From: Geothrix terrae | GTDB taxonomy: Bacteria; Acidobacteriota; Holophagae; Holophagales; Holophagaceae | Assembly (NCBI RefSeq): GCF_022808775.1 | Contig: NZ_JAKZLA010000002.1 | Span: 496,001 to 560,000, forward strand | Direction of reading: 5' to 3' | Length of the DNA stretch: 64,000 nt | Shown: positions 53,899 to 60,283 of the stretch, one piece after another | Layout: every line of letters starts with the position of its first letter | How positions within the stretch are numbered: position 1 is the first letter of the stretch | Notes under the pieces: generated by a model | Database searches by the model: none | The model's input: the letters and a program-made list of their open reading frames with translations, nothing else | Told to the model about the DNA's origin: nothing | Made by a program: the position numbers and the translations under genes

Positions 53899-54531
53899 TC
53901 ACTGACGGACATAGCGCAGGTGTGTGGCGGCTGGACCATCAAGAACCTTGTCTATGCGAAACTGCGGCCCGGGCTCGCTTAGGTTCTCGAAGAGACGCCG
54001 CCCGCCGCCGAAAAACACGGGTGCCAAGGCGATTTCCAGCTCATCAACGACACCTAGGTTCAGATACTGCTGGATCACATCCGGTCCACCCGCGACACGA
54101 ATATCACGACTGCCTGCGGATTCCCGAGCCAGTTCTAGGGCGCGCTCTGGCCCTTCATTGACGAAGAAAAAGGTCGTGCCACCGGGGCGCATCCAGGGCT
54201 CGCGTTTCTCATTGGTAAGAACGTATACCGGTGTGTGAAACGGAGCCTCTTCTGGCCAGGCGCGCTCGCCTTGGTCGAACATCCGCTTGCCCATGATGTT
54301 GGCACCGATGCGCTCGGTGGTCCTGCGAACCAGGTCATTGACCGGTCCGGTTTCTCCTCCTGATTCGAGCTTGAGGAGGTTCTCGCGAAAGTACTGTTGA
54401 TTGATGAGCCAAGCCATCAGCGCACCCCACTTGGCACCCCAGTTCTTATACGCGGGATTCTCCATGGTCATTCCTTCCGGCGCCATGTAGCCATCGAGGC
54501 TAAGCGCGATGTTCACAAATACCTTGCTCAT
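53899..54531 (-). CDS. dihydrofolate reductase-like (RibD C-terminal domain) protein
   Basis: A 210-residue reductase of the RibD-C/DHFR fold. It begins VFVNIALSLDGYMAPEG, with the usual SxDG motif; IMGKRMFDQGE and VAGGPDVIQQYLNLGVVDEL are the other conserved blocks. This family (YyaP/YwjB-like) commonly stands next to YciI-type proteins and ECF sigma factors, as it does here. GC content is clearly lower than murB. RBS GAGAGGAAAA precedes the ATG at 54531. It is convergent with murB and lies between murB and the murB tail remnant. Confidence 0.88.
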   Translation of the reverse strand: MSKVFVNIALSLDGYMAPEGMTMENPAYKNWGAKWGALMAWLINQQYFRENLLKLESGGETGPVNDLVRRTTERIGANIMGKRMFDQGERAWPEEAPFHTPVYVLTNEKREPWMRPGGTTFFFVNEGPERALELARESAGSRDIRVAGGPDVIQQYLNLGVVDELEIALAPVFFGGGRRLFENLSEPGPQFRIDKVLDGPAATHLRYVRQ

Positions 54532-54558
54532 GATTTTCCTCTCGTATGTTTGGATGCC

Positions 54559-54678
54559 ATGCAAGCTCGGGATTACGGCAAGGAAAAACTCGTTGAACTC
54601 ATGATCCGCGTGCAGAAGAAAGTGCACGCAAACCAAGGCAGGGAGTTGGAATCCGAAGTGGAGATTTGGCGGGCCTGA
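54559..54678 (+). pseudogene. diverged murB 3' end remnant
   Basis: The frame reads DYGKEKLVELMIRVQKKVHA then GRELESEVEIWRA and a TGA, matching the MurB ending ELMEQVRTRVRERHGVELEP-EVEIWREHP. The last 36 bp comparable (53794-53829 versus 54637-54672) share 31 bases, with three of five changes synonymous. It lacks the rest of murB, so it is not a gene. The coding-type divergence means it came from a different murB, not from recent duplication of the local one. Confidence 0.75.
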
Positions 54679-54688
54679 TGCGCCCTGC

Positions 54689-55096
54689 TCAGGAAGCAGG
54701 TTTCCCCTTGGCCTTGGCACGCCGTGCCTCGCTTTCGCGAATCATCTGGTCCAGGTCCGCTGCCGGCCGGATCTCCCAAGGCCCCATCTTCAGGCCCGGG
54801 TGGTTCGAGATCAGGTGGATGGCGTGGTTGAGATCCCTGGCCTCCAGGATCAGGAGGCCGCCCAGCAGTTCCTTGGTCTCGGCATAGGGGCCGTCCGTCA
54901 CGGACACCTTGCCCTGCTCGAGACGCACCATGACGGCGGTATCCGGGCCCTGCAGCCCCTCCCCGCCGACCCAGTGGCCGTCCTTCTTGAGGCCCTCATC
55001 GTAGGTGAAGCACGCGTCGAACCTGGCGTTCTGCTCGCTCTGGGAGAGGGTCGACCATTGCTGGACGTCGAGGTACCCGAAGCAGATGTATTTCAT
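54689..55096 (-). CDS. YciI-like (DGPF-domain) protein
   Basis: A 135-residue protein of the YCII-related DGPF family: YICFGYLDVQQWSTLSQSEQ at the N-terminus, and the signature SVTDGPYAETKELLGGLLIL (Tyr replacing Phe). The C-terminus is basic. Function is unknown, but in published comparative studies ECF42-type sigma factors are found beside DGPF genes and control them, and here the sigma gene lies upstream on the same strand. The stop is 11 bp from that of the murB remnant. Confidence 0.9.
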   Translation of the reverse strand: MKYICFGYLDVQQWSTLSQSEQNARFDACFTYDEGLKKDGHWVGGEGLQGPDTAVMVRLEQGKVSVTDGPYAETKELLGGLLILEARDLNHAIHLISNHPGLKMGPWEIRPAADLDQMIRESEARRAKAKGKPAS

Positions 55097-55215
55097 GGGT
55101 GGCTCCTATGGGAGGTCGTTCTGACCGCCTTCATTCCCTGGTCGTTCGGGGAGGACCCTTTTCGACAGGGGCGCAGAAATAGTTTCGGTTGTCGACGAGC
55201 CCCAGCCAGACAAGC

Positions 55216-55351
55216 TCTCCACGAAGGACACGAAGGCACCCTGCGGGTGCACGAAGGGCGCGAATGGAGCTCGACCCATCGCGACATCCCTGCTCGGGCG
55301 GTGGGCCTGACTTCGTGGTCTCTGCTTTCCGCTTCGTGTCCTTCGTGGAGA
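55216..55351. repeat. palindromic intergenic repeat with 20 bp perfect arms
   Basis: The left arm (55216-55235), containing CCACGAAGGACACGAAG, is the exact reverse complement of the right arm (55332-55351). The 96 bp between contain GCACCC-TGC-GGGTGC and other short hairpins. CACGAAGGACACGAAGG words are typical of mobile-like palindromic repeats in environmental bacteria. It sits in the middle of the sigma factor-DGPF operon and no gene is seen in it. Confidence 0.75.
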
Positions 55352-55384
55352 TCTTTTGGGACAGCGGCTCGCCGACAACGAGGG

Positions 55385-56632
55385 TCACGATTGGAGCTCG
55401 GCCACCCGCCGCTCGAGGAACCGCCGCTCGGGCCCCTGCTGGACCAGGCTCAGGGCCTGGCGGTAGGAGGCGAGCGCCTCTTCCGTCCTCCCCAGGCGGC
55501 GGCAGAGGTCCGCGCGAACCGCGTGCGCCAGGTGGTACTCCGCCATGTCGCGGCGCGCCAGGAGGGCGTCGGTGAGGTCCAGCCCGGCCTGGGGGCCGTC
55601 CCGCATGGCCACCGCCACCGCCCGGTTGAGGTCCACCACGGGGGAAGGCGCCACCCGGGCCAGGAGGGTGTACAGCCCGACGATCCGGGTCCAGTCCGTG
55701 GCCGGGGCCTCGGCAGCCTCCGCGTGGATCGCGGCGATGGCGGCCTGGAGCGTGTAGGAGCCCACCCGGCGGGAGGCCAAGGCCTGGTCCACCAGCGTCT
55801 TTCCTTCGGCCATCAAGCCCCGGTCCCACCGGGAACGGTCCTGGTCCTCCAGCAGCACCAGGTCCCCCTCCGGCGAGACCCGCGCGGCCCGCCGGGACTC
55901 CTGCAGCAGCATGAGGGCGAGGAGGCCCATCACCTCTGGATCGGGCAGCAGCTCGAGGAGCAGCCGTCCCAGGCGGATCGCCTCGCCCGAGAGGTCCGGA
56001 CGCGTCAGCGCCTCTCCCGAGGAGGCGGAGTAGCCTTCGTTGAACACCAGGTAGACGACCTTCAGCACCGCGTCCAGCCGGCCCGGCAGGTCGGTGCGGC
56101 TGGGGATCTCATAGGGAATGCCCGCCTCGCGGATCTTCGCCTTGGCGCGGACGATCCGTTGCGCCAGCGTGGACGGGGCGGTGAGGAAGGCCCGCGCGAT
56201 GGCCTCCGTCGTCAGGCCGCACACTTCCCGGAGGGTCAGCGCGGTGCAGGCTTCCGGGGGCAGGACCGGGTGACAGCAGGTGAAGATGAGCCGCAGGCGG
56301 TCATCTTCGACGCCCTCCTCCTCACCCCATTCCGACGGGTCCTCGCCGGGCAGCTCCGCCAGCGTCTCCAGCGAGGTGCTGAAGCGTGCGGACCGCCGCA
56401 GGCGGTCGATGGCCTTGAAGCGTCCGGTGGACACCAGCCAGGCGCGGGGATGGTCCGGCACCCCGTCCCTGGGCCAGGCTTCCAGGGCGGCTGCGAAGGC
56501 ATCGTGCATGCCGTCTTCGGCCAGGTCGAAATCCCCGAGCAGCCGGATCAAGGAGGCCAGGATGCGGCGCGATTCCTCTCGAAAGAGCGAATCGAGGAAA
56601 TCCGGAATGCCCCCGGGGGCGATCGAGGCCAT
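55385..56632 (-). CDS. ECF42-type RNA polymerase sigma factor
   Basis: A 415-residue extracytoplasmic-function sigma factor. Region 2 (about 10-80) has LLGDFDLAEDGMHDAFAAAL and PRAWLVSTGRFKAIDRLRR; region 4 (about 120-180) has CTALTLREVCGLTTEAIARA. A C-terminal extension of about 220 residues includes VLKVVYLVFNEGYSAS and helical repeats ending in a tetratricopeptide-like LGRTEEALASYRQALSLVQQ. This architecture with a DGPF neighbour identifies ECF42. Such factors act without a classical anti-sigma; the extension is thought to regulate activity. RBS GGGAGGG. Confidence 0.93.
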   Translation of the reverse strand: MASIAPGGIPDFLDSLFREESRRILASLIRLLGDFDLAEDGMHDAFAAALEAWPRDGVPDHPRAWLVSTGRFKAIDRLRRSARFSTSLETLAELPGEDPSEWGEEEGVEDDRLRLIFTCCHPVLPPEACTALTLREVCGLTTEAIARAFLTAPSTLAQRIVRAKAKIREAGIPYEIPSRTDLPGRLDAVLKVVYLVFNEGYSASSGEALTRPDLSGEAIRLGRLLLELLPDPEVMGLLALMLLQESRRAARVSPEGDLVLLEDQDRSRWDRGLMAEGKTLVDQALASRRVGSYTLQAAIAAIHAEAAEAPATDWTRIVGLYTLLARVAPSPVVDLNRAVAVAMRDGPQAGLDLTDALLARRDMAEYHLAHAVRADLCRRLGRTEEALASYRQALSLVQQGPERRFLERRVAELQS

Positions 56633-56714
56633 GCAGCACCCTCCCAGGTCCTAGAGGATATAGGAGGCTTCCAGGTCCTCCAGGCCACTGCCTCCAGGCG
56701 GTAGACTGACCCCC

Positions 56715-57503
56715 ATGTCCATGCTCCCCCGCACCCGCCCCAAGCGCCCCTGGTTCCCCTGGGTGCGGGCCGGGCTCACGGTGGCGGTGCTGGGCGGGGG
56801 GGCCTGGGCGCTGATGGAGCTGGGCACGCGGTATCTCGGGCTCCAGAAGCTCACCATCGAGCAGGTGAACGTGAGCGGCTGCCGGGGCGAGCGCCAGGCG
56901 GAGATCCAGGCCCTGGCGGAGAAGCTGGCCCTGGGCAAGCCCCTCTTCTGGCTGGACGCGGAGGACCTGCGTACCCGGATCGAGGCCAAGCGCTGGGTGC
57001 GGAACCTCCAGATCCGGAAGGACCCCCCCGACCGCCTCAGCCTCGTGGTCGAAGAGCGGCGGCCCGTGCTCTGGCTGGTGCGGAGCAACGGCGTGTTCCT
57101 CGTGTCCGATGACGGCATCCTCCTGGATCGGGTCAATCAGGCGAACCTAAGTCCCATTCCGGTCGTGGTGGATCCCGCCAGTCAGACGGATCAGGGTCTG
57201 GCCCGGCTCGTGAGCGCCGCACGGGTTTTGAGGGAAAAGCAGGCGGGGTTTTACGACCGGGTGACCGAGCTCCGCTGGAGCCCCAAGGGGCCTGTGGCCT
57301 ACATCGAGGGCCTTCCGGCCCCGATCTACCTGTCCCGCCAGGATGTGACGAAAAACGTGCCCAATTTCCAGGGCCTGTTCGTCGACCGCCTGTCCCAGCG
57401 GCCGGATCTGGCCCGGCTCCGGTACATCGACCTGCGCTGGGACGAGGAGGTCGCCGTGGGGGAACCCGAGGATGCCCCGGCCGGCGTCAAGACGCCACGC
57501 TGA
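56715..57503 (+). CDS. ftsQ: cell division protein FtsQ
   Basis: A 262-residue bitopic protein: cytoplasmic basic N-terminus (RTRPKRPWFPWVRAG), one membrane helix (LTVAVLGGGAWALMEL), a POTRA-like domain (LTIEQVNVSGCRGERQAEIQ) and a beta domain (LSLVVEERRPVLWLVRSNGV, FLVSDDGILLDRV). It joins FtsB/FtsL in the divisome and is located just upstream of ftsA as in dcw clusters. It starts 82 bp from the divergent sigma factor gene. Confidence 0.9.
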   Translation: MSMLPRTRPKRPWFPWVRAGLTVAVLGGGAWALMELGTRYLGLQKLTIEQVNVSGCRGERQAEIQALAEKLALGKPLFWLDAEDLRTRIEAKRWVRNLQIRKDPPDRLSLVVEERRPVLWLVRSNGVFLVSDDGILLDRVNQANLSPIPVVVDPASQTDQGLARLVSAARVLREKQAGFYDRVTELRWSPKGPVAYIEGLPAPIYLSRQDVTKNVPNFQGLFVDRLSQRPDLARLRYIDLRWDEEVAVGEPEDAPAGVKTPR

Positions 57504-57596
57504 CCTGCCGGGGAAGAAAGCGGCGTTTTTTCCGTGCGCAAAGGCTCGAACCTGGCACGGAAGTGGTGTAAACCTAGAGCAAGGAAAAGGATCTTC

Positions 57597-58811
57597 ATGC
57601 CTCAGCGTGCCGTTCTCCTAGGCCTCGACCTCGGTGCAAGCAAAGTGGTGGCGGTGGTGGCCGTCCAGGAAGAAGACGGGACGCTGAATGTGACGGGCAC
57701 GGGACAGGCCTCCCCGCAGGGCGGCTTCACGCAGGGCCAGATCACGGACATGGACCTCTGCACCCGCGCGGTCGTGCGCGCCGTGGAAGAGGCCATGAAC
57801 ACGGCCGGGCAGACCAAGGTGGATGGCATCCGCGTGGCCGTGGACGGCATCCAGTTCAAGGGCGAGAACCTCCGCGATTCCATCACCATCAGCAGCAGCG
57901 ACAAGATCATCACCGCCTCGGACCGCGACCGCGTGCTGGAGCAGGCCACCAACGGCTGCAAGCTGGCCAAGGAGGAGCTGGTCCTCCACCGCATCCCCCA
58001 GATGTTCCACATCAAGGGCCAGCGGGACATCCGCAATCCCGTGGGCATGTTCGGTGAGTCGCTGGAAGCCGAGGTCCGCATCATCGTGGCTCCCAGCCCC
58101 GTCATCATGAACATCCAGCTGGCGCTGAAGAACGCCGGCCTGCACGGCGCGGAGCTAATGTACTCGCCCCTGGCCAGCGCCGAGGCCGTGCTGAGCCGCG
58201 AGGACCGCGAGAACGGCGCCGTGGTGGTGGACATCGGCGAGCACCTCACGCACCTGGGCATCTTCCTGCACGGCACCCTGTTCCATTCCGCGGTGATCCC
58301 CATCGGCGGCATGCACTTCACCCGCGACCTGGAGATCACCAAGCACCTGGGCGGCATCGCCGCCTCCGAGCGCATCAAGATCCGCTTCGGCACCGTGCTG
58401 CACAACCACGTGCCCCCCGAGGAATCCATCGAGCTCGAGGAGGAGGGCCGCCTGGTCTCCCGCCGCGAGATCGCGGAGGTGCTCCAGGCCCGGGCCGCGG
58501 AGCTGCTCAACCTGGTGCTGGCCGAAATGGGTCGCACGGGCCTCATGCACGAGATCCACGGCGGCGTCCACCTGGTGGGCGGCGGCGCCCTCCTCACCCA
58601 CCTGGCCATCCTCGCCCAGACCATCCTCGGGCGGCCCCGCGTGGTGCTGGGCCGCATCATCGGCGTCTCCGGCTTGCCCCAGGCCACCGGCAACCCCTAC
58701 TTCGTGAATGCCCTGGGCGCGGTGAAATCCCTCGCCCGGGACATGAGCGAGACCCGCGGCAAGCAGGACCGGGGAGACGGTTTCCTCGGCCGTTTCAAGA
58801 AACTCTTCTAG
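57597..58811 (+). CDS. ftsA: cell division protein FtsA
   Basis: A 404-residue actin-like ATPase that tethers FtsZ to the membrane. Motifs: LLGLDLGASKVVAVVAVQEE (phosphate 1), VVVDIGEHLTHLGIFLHGTL (phosphate 2), and GGVHLVGGGALLTHLAILAQ (adenosine). The end GFLGRFKKLF is the amphipathic membrane-targeting helix. The start at 57597 has AAGGAAAAGG upstream. 93 bp downstream of ftsQ, with a possible own promoter; ftsZ follows after 36 bp. Confidence 0.95.
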   Translation: MPQRAVLLGLDLGASKVVAVVAVQEEDGTLNVTGTGQASPQGGFTQGQITDMDLCTRAVVRAVEEAMNTAGQTKVDGIRVAVDGIQFKGENLRDSITISSSDKIITASDRDRVLEQATNGCKLAKEELVLHRIPQMFHIKGQRDIRNPVGMFGESLEAEVRIIVAPSPVIMNIQLALKNAGLHGAELMYSPLASAEAVLSREDRENGAVVVDIGEHLTHLGIFLHGTLFHSAVIPIGGMHFTRDLEITKHLGGIAASERIKIRFGTVLHNHVPPEESIELEEEGRLVSRREIAEVLQARAAELLNLVLAEMGRTGLMHEIHGGVHLVGGGALLTHLAILAQTILGRPRVVLGRIIGVSGLPQATGNPYFVNALGAVKSLARDMSETRGKQDRGDGFLGRFKKLF

Positions 58812-58847
58812 TGCCTGTCCTCCGTGATGCCCCACTCGGGAGTTCCG

Positions 58848-60137
58848 ATGTCTGAGACCCCCTTCCTCCCCTGCCCCCACAGCCTTCCCGGCGCCAACAT
58901 CAAAGTGCTGGGCGTGGGCGGCGCGGGCTGCAACGCCATCAACCGCATGATCGAGAGCGGTGTGACCGGCGTGCAGTTCATCGCCATGAACACGGACCAG
59001 CAGAGCCTCTCCCAGAGCAAGGCCCACCTGAAGCTGCCCCTGGGCCCCCAGAGCAGCCGGGGCCTGGGCGCGGGCGGAAGCGCCGAGCGCGGCGCCGTGG
59101 CCGCCGAGGAGAGCCGCGAGGAAGTGCTAGCGGCCCTCCAGGGCGCCGACATGGTCTTCATCACCGGCGGCATGGGCGGCGGCACGGGCACGGGCGCGGC
59201 GCCGGTGCTGGCCAGTTTCGCCCGGGAGCTGGGCGCCCTCACCGTGGCCGTGGTGCTCACGCCCTTCGCCTGGGAGGGCCGCAAGAAGGGCGACCTAGCC
59301 CTCTCCGGCCTCGCCAACCTGCGGGAGACCGCCGACACCGTCATCGTGGTGAGCAATGAGCGCCTGAAGGCCGTCTGCGACGCCCGCGTGACCATGAAGG
59401 AGGCCTTCCGCGTGGCGGACGGCGTGCTCATCCAGGGCGTGCGCGGCATCGCGGACCTCATCCTCAAGCCCGGCATCATCAACGGCGACTTCGCGGACGT
59501 GGAGGCCGTGCTGCGGGACGGCGGCGAGGCCCTCATCGGCACCGGCGCGGGCCGCGGCGAGGAGGCCGTCATGGACGCCCTCAAGAAGGCCCTGGCCTGC
59601 CCCCTGCTGGAGCGCGCCCAGACCGGCGCCGCCGCCAACGTCATGGTGTCCATCACCGCCGACTGGGAGGTCATGGAGGCCTCCGCCATCGAGACGGCGA
59701 TGAACTACCTGCAGGAGCACTACAACGGCCGCCCGGACATCAAGGCCTGCACCGTGGAGGGCGAGGGCATGGAGGACCGCGTGCTGGTCACCGTCCTGGC
59801 CAGCGGCTTCGATGGCGAGGACAAGCTGCTGCAGGACCGCCGCCACAGCCTGAACCTGGCCGGGGCCGCGGAGGCCGCCGCGCCGACGCAGGTCGCCGCC
59901 GGGATTCAACCCGTGGACGGTCAGGCCATCCTGCCCGTGAACGGCCAGGCCATCCTCCCCGTGAACGGCCCCAGCGGCCGGGTCTACGGCGAGGTGCCCG
60001 CCAGCGAGCAGGGCCCGACCCCCACCCGCCTCCTGCCCCAGGCCCCCACGCCCAGCGGCGAGCTGCCCGGCGGCAACGACGACCTCCACGTGCCGGCCAT
60101 CATCCGGCTGGGCCAAGGGCGACTGCCCATCGAATGA
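58848..60137 (+). CDS. ftsZ: cell division protein FtsZ
   Basis: A 429-residue tubulin-like GTPase. Motifs: VLGVGGAGCNAINRM, MNTDQQSLSQS, the GTP loop GGMGGGTGTGAAPV, and the T7 loop NGDFADVEAVL. Beyond about residue 340 a linker contains tandem QAILPVNG units, and the C-terminal peptide DDLHVPAIIRLGQGRLPIE provides the FtsA-binding motif. The start at 58848 follows GGGAG; GTG/ATG positions at 58824-58829 are less likely. The final codons and stop are repeated 23 bp later. Confidence 0.96.
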   Translation: MSETPFLPCPHSLPGANIKVLGVGGAGCNAINRMIESGVTGVQFIAMNTDQQSLSQSKAHLKLPLGPQSSRGLGAGGSAERGAVAAEESREEVLAALQGADMVFITGGMGGGTGTGAAPVLASFARELGALTVAVVLTPFAWEGRKKGDLALSGLANLRETADTVIVVSNERLKAVCDARVTMKEAFRVADGVLIQGVRGIADLILKPGIINGDFADVEAVLRDGGEALIGTGAGRGEEAVMDALKKALACPLLERAQTGAAANVMVSITADWEVMEASAIETAMNYLQEHYNGRPDIKACTVEGEGMEDRVLVTVLASGFDGEDKLLQDRRHSLNLAGAAEAAAPTQVAAGIQPVDGQAILPVNGQAILPVNGPSGRVYGEVPASEQGPTPTRLLPQAPTPSGELPGGNDDLHVPAIIRLGQGRLPIE

Positions 60138-60160
60138 CGGCGCGGCTGCCCATCGAATAA
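60119..60160 (+). repeat. tandem duplication of the ftsZ 3' end
   Basis: GCGACTGCCCATCGAATGA (60119-60137), encoding the end of FtsZ, is repeated as GCGGCTGCCCATCGAATAA at 60142-60160, with 17 of 19 bases equal, including a second stop codon. A GC hairpin (GACCGCC-GA-GGCGGTC, 60168-60183) follows but has no T-tract. Confidence 0.7.
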
Positions 60161-60283
60161 CCCCACGGACCGCCGAGGCGGTCGGCGAGCGATTTCCCTT
60201 CGGCGTTCACGCCGGAGCGGGGCTAAGGTGATGGGGACCGGTCCGTGCTCCATGCGTGGACCCAGCGGATCCTCGGTGATCCC

